DNA of 64,000 bases, taken from contig JAPFFF010000006.1 in the NCBI GenBank assembly GCA_039105265.1, forward strand, positions 682,001-746,000, in the 5' to 3' direction. Within the stretch, counting starts at the first letter, position 1, and each line of letters starts with the position of its first letter. Of the stretch, positions 21,510 through 32,598 are shown piece after piece. The stretch is from Tritrichomonas musculus (Eukaryota > Parabasalia > Tritrichomonadida > Tritrichomonadidae). Both the position numbers and the translations under genes were made by a program. Below the pieces are notes generated by a model that saw nothing but the letters and a program-made list of their open reading frames with translations, was not told the origin of the DNA and did no database searches.

Positions 21510-21548
<39 letters not shown>
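21510..21548. repeat. Poly(A) tract, 39 A
   Basis: It starts 10 bases after the ancestral stop codon at 21499. Up to CAGCAAAAGA the sequence matches the 3' flank of the gene ending at 15005; the match ends at the A-run. Trichomonad mRNAs have very short 3' UTRs, so this lies where a poly(A) tail would start. It may instead be simple expansion of an A-rich site. Confidence 0.7.
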
Positions 21549-21550
<2 letters not shown>

Positions 21551-22826
21551 TATCAGCATATCCAGAATCATTAAATAACAGCAAATAAAATTGATTGTTA
21601 TAACGCTTTCAACGATAGCTGCTGATGTCAAAAAAAAAAAATATTTATACAAATCTTTTGCATATGAATGTTTGAATCTTTATATGCACTTCTATGAAAG
21701 ATCTTTATTGAAAGATTAAAATCTTTTGTATTTTAGTTTTGTATATTTATTAAAATTATATTCGGACGGATTTTCTGTTGTCTATATGTTTTTTTAAGCT
21801 CTGTTGTAATTTTTGAAAAAAAATATGTATATTGTCCATTCAAAATGCATGTGTATTTATATGCACTAAACGATGCGCAATAGTATTCAATCAACAGAAA
21901 ATATATCGAATCTAACATCATGTATAAAATATAAGGTAGAACAAGCTGCTAATGATATGTGATCATGCTTTATTTTTTCCCATTTTTGGGCTTAAGAAAA
22001 TCATTGAATATGTTTTTAGCAATAAATATTATTTATTTTTTTTATTTTTAAAATTACTAATATTCCGCATGAAATAGCCAAATTTTTATAAAGTATTATG
22101 TTGCTTAAAGTTGAAACATGGCTAGCATCAAAATTTCATGATGAAATCAAATATTCGATTTTTATAAAATTTGTAGAGACAAATTCATGATTTTAGAAAG
22201 AATTAGCATAAAAACAAAAGTTATTGATTAATTAAAATGAAAATGATTGAAATCAAAATTATAATCTGCTTCTAATATTTCAATTAAGAAAAAAAAAAAT
22301 ATTTATTATGGCATAGATGATAATAAAAAATGTTTATATAGCTAGCATCAATAGCTGATGAAGTGGCTGCAATAATAATCATCTAACTTTTTATTCATGT
22401 TTAAATGCTGGCTGATTGATTAAATATGTTCAATGATGTATAATAGTAAATTAGTATTTGATAAATAATAAACAATATGCAGATGAAAAAAAGACATTGT
22501 TTTTTCATTAAATAAATATTTCAAAAAAATTTAAATTCATTTTCAGATTAGCTTTTCTGAGATTCAAATAAATAAATTATATTAAGAAAATAAGTATTGT
22601 GTAAATAGATAGCCAGTATATAAAAAAAAAATTCTGATCTTTTCTATTTAATAAAGCCAAAATATGTATTCAAATATGCTTTTAAATATAAGTATCGGTA
22701 GCTCGTCATCATCTGTATCTCATCTTCATCTCTGATTCGTTTTCATCTGTAACTTGTCTTCAAATTGTTATTAATAACAATGTTTATAAATGCCAAATAA
22801 TGCATAAAAAAAAAAAAATATGAAGT
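21549..22826. other. AT-rich intergenic region
   Basis: No gene, inverted ends or tandem array is recognised. Short A-tracts are frequent, including one of 13 bases just before the start at 22827. Confidence 0.6.
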
Positions 22827-25800
22827 ATGGATACGATTGATACGAATTCTATCTTTCAAAAAGAAAATTCTGCCCCTGAACATGAAAAATGGAAAAATTT
22901 ATTTAATTTACCGCCTGATAAATGCCAACATAATTGTAATTATTTCGATATTCTCAAATCAACTCTAGAATCCTATAAAATTCCATCAAATTATGGTATA
23001 AATCAACCAAATACTTTAATTGTTGAGTCATGTGTTAAAGATATTGTATCAGATCAAATAAATTTGATATATGAAAAAAAAAAATATTTTATTTTAATTT
23101 ACGCGAGTCGAATTTTTCTCAATGATATTCTTGATCTAAGCTGTTATAATTTCAAACTTGAAGAATTGCATAAAAATGAAAAATTTTATATTCTGGAAAA
23201 GACCCAGTTTTATGATCATGATTTATGTGTGCTTTGCTTTAGCGATACTTTGCATTTTTTTAAAATAAAAAAAGATATTCCAAAAAATTATAAAAAGATA
23301 ATGCAAAAGACTTATTCTAAATTTGTAATCCGCGTTAAATATATTGGATCACATAAAGAAGAGTTCGATGAAAAATGTTCGAAAATCATTGTTCAACCTA
23401 CAAAAACAAATAATAAAAACGAGAATGATGAAGGTGAAAATGAAAATCAAAGAAATGTAGTAATTCTTCCATATTTTCCAATTGGAACATTTGAATCACT
23501 GATTGTCAATAATAACAAAGATAAAAACCCAGGGCCATCAAAAAGCATAATTAAACTGACACATGTTGACAAATTTGTCATGATATATGAAATCGCGACA
23601 GCATTGAAAGATTTACACTCAAATGATGAATATCATGGAAATCTTAGTAGTCAATTCATCTTCATCAATTCAAGTAAAGATGCTTATCTTGAATTATTTT
23701 GTAATGATCGAAGTCTTGAAAGAGATTCAACAAAACCTCGAGGACCATTTTACTATCGTTCACCAGAAATTTTAGAAAACGAACCAATTACAAAAGCAGA
23801 TAATTTAGAAGATGAAGAATACGTTAAATTACTACAGCAAGCAGATATTTATGCATTTGGTGTTTTGATGCATGAAATCATTACCGAAACATCACCAGAA
23901 AGACGAATGGGAAGCATCCAGTATGCTGAACTATTGAAAATATTGAAAGGTGTATGCAATATCGAAAATCAAAAATACGCAGATAATATCAAAAATTACT
24001 GTGACTTCTTATTTAAAGAAGGAGGTGGTAATGAAGTCTTTGAAGATAATTATAAAGATGAAGAAGGAAACAATTTTAAAGGAATGAAAGAAATCATTGA
24101 AAAATGCATGAAAACAGAAACGACAGAACGTTATTCATCATTTGAAGAGATAATTGAATCACTTAAAGCATTACAGATTTATATTAATAACAAAAAAGAA
24201 ATTGATTTTCGTTTTGATAATGCGAGAGATGCAGATAAATATCAATGCACCATCTCAGATCTTGTTGAAAGTTACTATCGTGGCCGAACAGCATCCAAAG
24301 ATATCATTGAGCAATTCCTTGCAATATATCAGAAAGATCTTTCAAAAAAATTTTCTATATATCAACAGAATTTATCAAATAATGATGAAAATAATTATAA
24401 TGAAGACATTGTAAAAAATATATTAGACATTTTTCCAATTAAGACAAGGAAATATCAATTATCAATATTTTTCGACATATCATATTTTTTGCTTCGTGGT
24501 GAAGAAAGGAAAATTTCAAAATTTGCTTGTTGTAACGTTATAAATGATAGCTTATGGTTCTACCTTTTTGATTGTACAAATAATCAAAATGTCAAATCAC
24601 TTATTCAATTATTCGATATTATATTATCATTTTATAATATTGAAGAGCATAAAACTCAAATATATGAAGAGTCTTTTCAATCTAATTTCACTATTAGTTT
24701 TATCATTGAAGAAATTATTCAGCATCACAAAAAATATTATTTTCCATTTATATACCGCAATACACTCAAATTTATTTGTGATATTCTCATTCAAAAACAT
24801 CAAGAATCGAAAAATCCAGATTATAATTTAGATGATGAAAATAAGTTCATAAGAAAATTGAATATATTTGATAAACATGTTACATCATATAAACTTTATT
24901 ATGATGACAATATGAATCTCTATATGAAAAAAATATATAACGAATATAACGATTCAATATCTGATGATCAAAAGAGAAGAGAAATCGAAATTATTCAAAA
25001 GGGACTCTCTAAGTTTATTGTTCATGCGCCGCAAGAAGATAGCATTCAAATAAAGGAAAATATGATTCCATATTATCCAATTGGTGACCTATCTAATTTA
25101 CTTAAATTATACAAGCTGGCATCAGTTGATAAAATGGTTGTTATTCTTGAAATTGCGATAGCATTAAGAGATTTGCATTTAAATAAAGAATATCATGGAA
25201 ATCTTTCAAGCCTAGCTATTCTCATCAATTCAAGTTTCGATGCATATCTTTTTGGATTTTGTAAGCAAGATAACGAAGTTAATTTGACTTCTTTACCTTA
25301 TCAAACGTATTATCGCCCTCCAGAAAATTTTCAACAGAACATTTTTAAATCCGTTGAGCAACAACAAATATCTGATATTTACTCTTTTGGTGTCTTGATG
25401 CATGAGATTATGACTGAGATATCACCTAAATATCCATTCCAGTTTAAAAAATTATCAAAACGTAATCGATTGAATATATTGGAAGGGAAAGATGGTGAAT
25501 ACAAAGATTACTGTGACTTCTTATTTAAAGAAGGAGGTGGCAATGAAGTCTTTGAAGATAATTATAAAGATGAAGAAGGAAACAGTTTTAAAGGAATGAA
25601 AGAAATCATTGAAAAATGCATGAAACTAGAAACGACAGAACGTTATTCATCATTCAAAGAACTGATTGGATGCATTGAAGCATTACCAATTTATACTAAT
25701 AATGAAGAAGAAATTGAATTTCGTATTAAATATGCGAGAGATGCACGTGAATATCAATGCACGATCTCAGATCTTGTCGAAAGTTACTATCGTGGCCAAA

Positions 25801-26942
25801 CAGAATCCAAAGATGACATTGAACAATTTCTTTGTGCAATTATTAAAGATACAATTGAAATCAAAGATGATACCTTAAATACAATTTTGGAAGTCTTTGG
25901 GGAAAAAAATAATGAAAACTTCTCCTTCATTTCTCATGAATATGTTGATTCGAAGATTTCAAATGAGAATTTTATTTCTCATCAATTTAGCAGTAATTTG
26001 TTAAGAGAAGTATTTGTGGAAGGCCAAAATTTACTTTCTATTTCATTATCTGCCAATCAAAAAGTGAAGGTAAGTGTGGGAAATGCAATCCTTAAGGGTA
26101 AAATAGTTGATCCTATCCCTCCAGTTTGCTCATTAAAAAGTTTCTTCGATAACAATGATAAAAGCAAATATGAAAAATATTTGTATTTGTGGGCATATAG
26201 CATTGTTATGGAACTTTCTAGCATTCATTCAAAAAATATTTCTAATGTTGATTTATCACCTGAAAAAATTGGTATTTACTACAACCATAATACCAAAACA
26301 CTGTTAGCATCCTTTATTTTATACTATATAGTTTGTGAAAAACCGGGACAAAGTGATGATGCCAATCAAGGTTTTGAAAAAAATAGAAAAAAAGACGTTA
26401 AGCGTTTGAAACAATTTTTAGAAAATTTACAAGTGTTGTCAAAAGAAGTCATTGAATCGATCAAGAATCAGGACTATGCTACTATTATTCTTGATGAATT
26501 GTATAAATTTATTAGCAAAGAGGTAAATAGTGAAGGAAAAGATATTTTTATGAAAAACTATAAATGTGAATATGATTATTCAGATTTTCAGATAACAAGT
26601 CATGAAGTGAAGGAACTTTTCATTCTATTTCAAAAAAACGGTTTCTCGTTCAAAGATTTGTTTGTTAAATTCGACTTGTTTTTTAGATTATTCCTTGAAA
26701 ATTTTGATTTTATTGTGTTGCGTCCTAAAACTTTGATCATCAATATTACAAGCATACAATTTGATTTTAAACAAATCCTAGGACAAATGAAAATTTGTAT
26801 GGAGGAATGTGAAAATTCTGAGAAAATCGCCAGACAAGTGGAAGAATTGCAAGCTCTCTATTTTTTCTCTGTTGAAAACAAAGGCAACAAAGAAATGCCA
26901 AAAAGCCAACAGCTTATTAATATTTTTTATAATTCTGATTAA
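22827..26942 (+). CDS. Tandem pseudokinase with two HGN modules and a divergent terminal module (1371 aa)
   Basis: It starts MDTIDTNSIFQKENSAPEHE at ATG 22827, preceded by an A-tract. The N-terminal part is shorter than in relatives. Module 1 (about 23300-24300) has LPYFPIGTFESLI, YHGNLSSQFIFI, YYRSPEIL and ADIYAFGVLMHEIITE; much of it matches, almost base for base, two modules of the gene starting at 56850. Module 2 (about 25010-25800) has IPYYPIGDLSNLL, YHGNLSSLAILI, YYRPPENF and SDIYSFGVLMHEI. The terminal module is clearly homologous (PPVCSLKSFF, IHSKN, LSPEKIGIYYNHNTKTLL) but diverged, with NVDLSPEKIGI replacing the HGE loop. It is the only gene here whose last module escaped homogenisation. 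Its tail is unlike the others. Kinase activity is unlikely in either main module because HRD and DFG are lost. Confidence 0.87.
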   Translation: MDTIDTNSIFQKENSAPEHEKWKNLFNLPPDKCQHNCNYFDILKSTLESYKIPSNYGINQPNTLIVESCVKDIVSDQINLIYEKKKYFILIYASRIFLNDILDLSCYNFKLEELHKNEKFYILEKTQFYDHDLCVLCFSDTLHFFKIKKDIPKNYKKIMQKTYSKFVIRVKYIGSHKEEFDEKCSKIIVQPTKTNNKNENDEGENENQRNVVILPYFPIGTFESLIVNNNKDKNPGPSKSIIKLTHVDKFVMIYEIATALKDLHSNDEYHGNLSSQFIFINSSKDAYLELFCNDRSLERDSTKPRGPFYYRSPEILENEPITKADNLEDEEYVKLLQQADIYAFGVLMHEIITETSPERRMGSIQYAELLKILKGVCNIENQKYADNIKNYCDFLFKEGGGNEVFEDNYKDEEGNNFKGMKEIIEKCMKTETTERYSSFEEIIESLKALQIYINNKKEIDFRFDNARDADKYQCTISDLVESYYRGRTASKDIIEQFLAIYQKDLSKKFSIYQQNLSNNDENNYNEDIVKNILDIFPIKTRKYQLSIFFDISYFLLRGEERKISKFACCNVINDSLWFYLFDCTNNQNVKSLIQLFDIILSFYNIEEHKTQIYEESFQSNFTISFIIEEIIQHHKKYYFPFIYRNTLKFICDILIQKHQESKNPDYNLDDENKFIRKLNIFDKHVTSYKLYYDDNMNLYMKKIYNEYNDSISDDQKRREIEIIQKGLSKFIVHAPQEDSIQIKENMIPYYPIGDLSNLLKLYKLASVDKMVVILEIAIALRDLHLNKEYHGNLSSLAILINSSFDAYLFGFCKQDNEVNLTSLPYQTYYRPPENFQQNIFKSVEQQQISDIYSFGVLMHEIMTEISPKYPFQFKKLSKRNRLNILEGKDGEYKDYCDFLFKEGGGNEVFEDNYKDEEGNSFKGMKEIIEKCMKLETTERYSSFKELIGCIEALPIYTNNEEEIEFRIKYARDAREYQCTISDLVESYYRGQTESKDDIEQFLCAIIKDTIEIKDDTLNTILEVFGEKNNENFSFISHEYVDSKISNENFISHQFSSNLLREVFVEGQNLLSISLSANQKVKVSVGNAILKGKIVDPIPPVCSLKSFFDNNDKSKYEKYLYLWAYSIVMELSSIHSKNISNVDLSPEKIGIYYNHNTKTLLASFILYYIVCEKPGQSDDANQGFEKNRKKDVKRLKQFLENLQVLSKEVIESIKNQDYATIILDELYKFISKEVNSEGKDIFMKNYKCEYDYSDFQITSHEVKELFILFQKNGFSFKDLFVKFDLFFRLFLENFDFIVLRPKTLIINITSIQFDFKQILGQMKICMEECENSEKIARQVEELQALYFFSVENKGNKEMPKSQQLINIFYNSD

Positions 26943-27043
26943 TTAACATTTTTTATCCCACAAATATTAAATAAATCTTAGTTTTAAAAAATCTATTAAA
27001 TTGTATTATAATTATTTTTTAATAAAGCAATTTTTACTATATT

Positions 27044-27282
27044 TTAACTATTAAAATGTATTAATTTGCTTATTTTAAATGGAATCATTATAATAACTGT
27101 CGTATTTGTTCCAAATATTTCTTTACTAATTGAATTCAATCTTGAGTTTTCGTCAAATTCAATGATTTGAAGTTTTTTACAGTTATGAAAAGCGTATTCA
27201 TCAATATTAATGATGTTTGGTGTGATAAATAAATTCTCAATGGAAGAATAAGAAAATGCGTATTTATTTATCAATCACATTT

Positions 27283-27315
<33 letters not shown>

Positions 27316-28901
27316 AAAAATCAACATTTTTTAGTTCTGAACAATAACAAAAGGCTGATTCCTTAATTTGGGCCGCTTTTGGACATGTAAAATGCGTTTT
27401 CATCAATAATTTCTAATTCAGAACTATCTGCAAAATCAACATTTCTAAAATTTCTACAATAAGAAAAAGCATATTTTCCAATTCTAGTTACATAAGAAGG
27501 AATAAAAATTTTTTCCAATGACGAATCTGAGAAAGCGTAATTTTCAATCAGAGACAATTTTGAATTTTGGCAATATTCAATGCTTTTCAATTGATTACAA
27601 AAGGAGAAAGCGAAATCACCTATATTTGCCACTTTTCGTGGAATAGAAATTGATTCCAATGAAGAGTTGAAAAAAGCGTAATTATCGATTGATTTCAGTT
27701 TTGAATCACTTGAAAATTTGATTGATTGAATTTGCTTGCATTCATCGAAAGCATATTGACCAATTTTCCTTATGAATGAAGGAATTGCCACTTTTTGAAT
27801 ATCACGACGTGCAATGAGAAGAACGTCAAAATATTCATTGGTCAAATCCGATTTTCCAATAATAAATGAATCTTTATAATTTGAAATGTTTTTTTCATTG
27901 TTTTGAACGATTGAAATTTCGGTTAATTTTGCTGTTCCACGACACCAGCCATTTCTAAGGTCGGTAACACTTGATGGAATAGAAAGATTATTAATTGATG
28001 AACCTGATAAAGCTTACTTACAAATAGTTTTTAATTGAGATTTCTCAAAAAAATCAATTTTTTTTAATCGTCGGCAATATGAAAAAGTTCCTTCGCCAAT
28101 CTTTGTTACTTGTGAAGGAATGCGAATGTATTCAAGAGATGAAAACATAAATGCGTGCTTGTTAATTGTGGCTAATTGTGAATCATTTGTAAAATTGGTC
28201 GAATTGAGATTTTGTGAGCTTTTAAATGAATTTTCAGTTATGGTAGTTATTAAGTATTCATTGTTTGAATATTTGATTGATTTTGGAATTTGAATATCGC
28301 CAGTTGCTGAGATATTATGAAATAAAGTCGACCTTTTTAGTTAGTGATCTAGAATATAGGAAATTCCTTTGTATTCAATTTTTGGTCGCGTTAATAAGTC
28401 AACCATTTCAACATCTTCGTTTTCACACGCTAAAAGTAATTCTTCCTCAAATTTTAAAAAGTTTCCTTGTGTTTCTTTTCTTGTATTATTAAAAATATAA
28501 TATATCATCTGCTGATATTTGGAGTTTTTTTGATTCAAAACGAAGTTTTGATATTGAATTCTGTTTCTCTTTTCTTCATTTGTATCGATTATCGATTGAA
28601 TATGTTTTTTTGAAGATATTTTCCGAAATATTTGAATAATATTTTTCATAATATCAAATTCTAGGCTCAATAGAGTAGATTCAGAAATATTATTGGGAGT
28701 TATATTTGGTAGTTGTTTTTTTATTAAATATTTTATGAAAGATTCAAAAATTTGATTATTAACTTTTGTTTTGACCTCATAATATTGCTTTTATATTAAA
28801 GATTTATAGATTTTTTGATCAATTTCATCCAAATAAACTGTATTTGATGGAATTTGGTAGATCTGAGAATAAAAATTTAATCTTAATGTTTTTACTATCA
28901 T
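27044..28901 (-). pseudogene. Broken BspA-like LRR protein gene with DUF3447/ankyrin-type N-terminus
   Basis: Read from ATG at 28901 (MIVKTLRLNFYSQIYQIPSN). The first 180 residues resemble the N-terminal region of trichomonad ankyrin/DUF3447 proteins and include LLLACENEDVEMVDLL. Repeats of the BspA (Treponema-type) LRR follow, with cores such as IGQYAFDECKQIQSIKF and SLESISIPRKVANIGDFAFSFC. In-frame stops lie at 28791-28793, near 28341 and near 28016, a frame change lies near 27363, and a 30-base homopolymer interrupts the frame at 27285-27314. BspA-like proteins are a huge family in trichomonads, many predicted at the cell surface. No signal peptide or membrane segment is seen here. It is a host gene relic at the edge of the mobile-element island; it is the only clear host gene on the - strand. 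Confidence 0.8.
27285..27314. repeat. Poly(T) tract, 30 T, inside the BspA pseudogene
   Basis: On the coding (-) strand it reads as a run of Lys codons after NVDFS. It is followed on the + strand by GAAAA, like the other long T-runs in the window. Confidence 0.9.
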
Positions 28902-29111
28902 AGGTTGGACACTCTTTTTTTGACATCAAAAAGTTTTATTTGAATTTTAGGTTTTATTTGGTGATTTTAATAAATTTTCTTATCCATTTGATGATCTTTA
29001 AAATGGTCATTAAAACAAATCAAAAACTTAATATCCTTATGATTCATAAAAATATTTTTTAAATAGAGAATTATTTGCGTTTAATACAAAATTTTGCTTT
29101 TTGAAATTAAT

Positions 29112-29846
29112 AGAAGGGGCGAAGCTCTTCGACCGTTAACCTTTTTCATTTTATGATAGTTATATTGCAATATTAATTATTTATTTATAATGAATACATT
29201 TTATAAAATATATTTGAACAAATGTTATAAGCATTAATTTGTATAAAATTCAAGATAATGCTATTTTAAATCAAAAAAATTGAATGAAAAACTTCTTTTT
29301 GCTCAGAAAGTAAAAAACATAATTTTCTATGTGAATTTCAATACGATGTTATAAAACGCAATAAAAATAAATAAAAATACATATATTAATGTAAGATATA
29401 AAATTGTATGCCAATTTATATGGCCAATCTTTTGATATCAAAATTATTTCATAATATTTGGATTTTTTAGAACAAATAATATTAAATATTTAATCAATAA
29501 TCTAGATTATTTAAAATACAAAAAGAATTATCTTTAAATTTTAATCATATATCCAAAAAACAACGAATAAAAATTAAAAGAAAAAAATTCAATGAATTCA
29601 AAAAGTTTGGAAATTTTATAAAATAATCATAAAATTTTAAAAAAATTAAACCGTTTTTTATGTGGTCAATATTTACTTACACGATTAACAATTCAATGAT
29701 TTTTATAAAAATAAAAATACCTATATCTTTTTTTTCACCATATAAAAATGAATACAATTTGGAAAAATAATCTTAACAGCAAATAAATATAATGATATAA
29801 AATTATAAAATGAATCATATTGAAAATCAGGAGCTTCGCCCCTTCT
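29112..29846. mobile_element. Non-autonomous DNA transposon with 8-bp target duplication (hAT-like)
   Basis: Inverted ends AGAAGGGGCGAAGCTC (29112-29127) and GAGCTTCGCCCCTTCT (29831-29846) are perfect over 16 bases. They are flanked by identical 8-bp AAATTAAT at 29104-29111 and 29847-29854. Length 735 bp; the inside is AT-rich with no reading frame. An 8-bp duplication is typical of hAT and also P and Merlin elements, so the superfamily is not certain. Confidence 0.8.
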
Positions 29847-29882
29847 AAATTAATAAATAAGTGATTTTTCTTTTATCTTTAA

Positions 29883-30120
29883 GGTACAATTCTCATACGT
29901 TAAATATTGAGAAAGAGAACGTTAAAATTTTGTGAAAGTGCACCTCTCAGAAAAAGTTTATTTTTGAATGAGTGTCAGATTTAAAATTCTGAGCTTTATT
30001 TTTTATATTAAATTTTTCAAATATATAATTTTTTAAAAAATATTTTTTATATAACATGTCTTTTCTTTTTCTTAAAGTGTCAAAAAGTTTTGCAGTTACT
30101 AAACGTATGAGAATTGTACC
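29883..30120. mobile_element. TTAA-flanked MITE, copy A
   Basis: Ends GGTACAATTCTCATACGTT and its inverse at the right end are bounded by TTAA at 29879-29882 and 30121-30124. It is 238 bp, AT-rich and without a coding frame. It differs from copy B (30918-31154) at only about three sites. TTAA duplication is typical of piggyBac-type insertion; the family is unproven. Confidence 0.8.
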
Positions 30121-30124
30121 TTAA

Positions 30125-30487
30125 TAGAGATCGGCGAAAAAGGAATTTCCATATTTACAAAACTTTTTCATATCATTAAGATCCATATGTTTTAAAAATC
30201 CATTTTTTTTTCGAAAAGAAAAAGGTTTGACTGTAAAAACATTTTTTTGCGAAATAATTTTCTTTTTTCAAAACACCAAGTCTTTTTTATATGAACAATT
30301 TTTTTTAATATAGATTTTCTTTTAAAAAAAACAAGATCTTATAAATATTTTATTTGATTTTGACTTTTGAATACGTTATTTATGATAAAACCGATTTTCC
30401 GTAAAATTTGTTATGACGGTTATGGCCCAATATTTTTTATAATCTTCTTTATTTGAGATACTCAATCAAAATGGAATTGTTATTTTC
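30125..30487. other. AT-rich spacer
   Basis: No gene or element ends are recognised between MITE copy A and the 121-bp repeat. Confidence 0.5.
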
Positions 30488-30800
30488 TTAAACAACATGC
30501 TAACTATGCTGCTAAACAATTGATTTATGCTAATTTCAAGACCACTCAAAACATTTTTATCCAAATTCGATATCTTGTCTAATCAAACGAATCTGTTAAC
30601 CAGTTTCTCAAATAATATGTTAACCATACTACTAAGCAATTGATTTATGCTAATTTAAAAGACCGCTCAAAACATTTTTATCCAAATTCGATATCTTGTC
30701 TAATCAAACGAATCTGTTAACCAGTTTCTCAAATAATATGTTAACCATACTACTAAACAATTGATTTATGCTAATTTAAAAGACCGCTCAAAACATTTTA
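30488..30800. repeat. Tandem repeat, 121-bp unit, about 2.6 copies
   Basis: The phrase ACATTTTTATCCAAATTCGA recurs at 30551 and 30672, and its start again near 30793. The unit contains AATATGTTAACCATACTACT and CAATTGATTTATGCTAAT. Copies two and three are nearly identical; the first is more diverged. It is noncoding. Confidence 0.8.
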
Positions 30801-30917
30801 GCGTAATTGATAAAGGAATAGCATTTTTTTAATTATTAAAATTAATAAAATTACTTTTTTTTAATATAAAATTGATTAAATTATTATTTATTATTTGTTT
30901 GTTTGCTCTAAAATTAA

Positions 30918-31154
30918 GGTACAATTCTCATACGTTAAATATTGAGAAAGAGAACGTTAAAATTTTGTGAAAGTGCACCTCTCAGAAAAAGTTTATTTTT
31001 GAATGAGTGTCAGATTTAAAATTCTGAGCTTTATTTTTTATATTAAATTTTTCAAATGTATAATTTTTTAAAAATATTTTTTATATAACATGTCTTTTCT
31101 TTTTCTTAAAGTGTCAAAAAGTTTTACAGTTACTAAACGTATGAGAATTGTACC
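30918..31154. mobile_element. TTAA-flanked MITE, copy B
   Basis: Same family and orientation as copy A, 237 bp, with TTAA at 30914-30917 and 31155-31158. It differs from A by two substitutions and a one-base length change, so the pair is young or was recently homogenised. Confidence 0.8.
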
Positions 31155-31158
31155 TTAA

Positions 31159-31605
31159 AAAATAAATTAAAAAAAGTATCATAGCAAAAATTACGGAAAA
31201 GCTTAACGTACATAGCAAGATTTACGGAAGGAGCGATCTATCTTATTTATTCATATTAAAAAAACGTTATAATTGGTGGAAAAAACTACATTTTGAGGAC
31301 AAAACTATTATTTTCATTCCCGATTTAAACTGTCTGCATCAAAAGCATCATTTAACAAGATTGGAAAGTGCCTCACAGCTTAATGAAGCAAATGATATTT
31401 TCTATATATTTAGAATGCTTCAAATTTTGAATATAGTTTGATCATAAGCAATGATTACGAGTACTTTATAATTTATACATCAAATATCATTCTTTATGAT
31501 TTGAATAATATCTAAATATATGTTTTAATTAAATAATTCTTTGAAATTCTTGTTAACTAAATTTTTTCTATCAATTTATATTTCGAAAGGAATTTATGAT
31601 TTTAA
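31159..31605. other. AT-rich spacer
   Basis: No coding frame or repeat structure is seen between MITE copies B and C. Confidence 0.5.
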
Positions 31606-31609
31606 TTAA

Positions 31610-31849
31610 GGTACAAATCCAGTACGTTTAGTAACCGCAATTTTTTTTGACATTCTCAAAGAATAAAATGACATGTTAAATAAAAAACGATTATTTTCAT
31701 CCATTTCATATAACATGTCATAATGCTTATTTAAATTGTAAAATAAGTGTCAAAAACAAACCTAGTCAATTTAAACTTTTTCAGAGACATGCAACTATTC
31801 AAATAATAAACGTTCTCATATTCAAAAAATAACGTACTGGATTTGTACC
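31610..31849. mobile_element. TTAA-flanked MITE, copy C
   Basis: 240 bp with ends GGTACAAATCCAGTACGTT and inverse, TTAA at 31606-31609 and 31850-31853. The subterminal GTAACCGCAA...TGACA matches the right end of copies A and B read backwards, so C lies in opposite orientation and is a subfamily of the same MITE. Confidence 0.8.
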
Positions 31850-31940
31850 TTAAATTTTTTATTTGAAATGATCGAAACTTATTGATATGATTTTACTTTT
31901 TGCACACACAAAAGCTTTTCGCAAAGAAGCTTTTTTTTAT

Positions 31941-31966
31941 AAAAAAAAAAAAAAAAAAAAAAAAAT
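31941..31966. repeat. Poly(A) tract, 26 A
   Basis: Uninterrupted run of A after TTTTTTTTAT. No gene ends here on either strand. Confidence 0.9.
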
Positions 31967-32011
31967 ATTCAAAAATAAACCTTTTTATAAAAAAGTCACT
32001 TTTTTTTTTAA

Positions 32012-32342
32012 GGGACCACTATCAAATTCTGTGTTAAAAATTCTATGAGTTATCACAAAATTAATTGACTTAAATAAAATTATTTCTTGAGTATTTTTGC
32101 AATATTTTGGTATATATAAATTATATAAATTATATATCATTTATTTCTATTCTTCTTTTAAGCCTATTCCCTTTTTTCAATAAAAATTTAAAAGTTGAAA
32201 GGATGTAAAAATTTTACAAAAATGATCGGAATGGTGAAATTTTAAAGTTTTAAACTTTTTCCGAAATAATAACCATTGAATTTTATTTTCTATGAGTTTT
32301 TTCAATATTGAAATGTTTACAAAAAAATATGATAGTGGTCCC
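32012..32342. mobile_element. TTAA-flanked MITE of a second family
   Basis: Ends GGGACCACTATCA and TGATAGTGGTCCC are bounded by TTAA at 32008-32011 and 32343-32346. Length 331 bp. The ends differ from the GGTACAA family, yet the target site is the same. It has no credible reading frame. Confidence 0.75.
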
Positions 32343-32598
32343 TTAAAAAAACAAATTTTTTTCGAAAAAGTGTATGCTTTCAGATATAACTTATACACAT
32401 CAAAATAAATATGTTTTATAAATATAATTCTTTGTTTTCAAAAGGAAATCCCTTTTTCTCCGAGCTCTAATGAATTGCTATGTTATGATTATTTTTCAAA
32501 ACTAATTTGGTCATCTTAGAATTTATCAAACCAAATATGTTTTGAATAATAATAGTCGGACCAAATATAAATAAAAGTTAAAAATAGACTTTTCTTAA

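Noticed and set aside
6435-25878. Repeated small frames starting M(D/N)ALKHYQFI in the +1 shadow of the conserved cassette (for example 11872-12096, 18366-18665)
   Set aside because: They recur only because the cassette DNA is near-identical; they are out-of-frame readings of the pseudokinase genes with no independent start context.
30488-30800. CRISPR-like array
   Set aside because: The repeat unit is 121 bp and contiguous, with no spacers; it is a plain tandem repeat in a eukaryotic genome.
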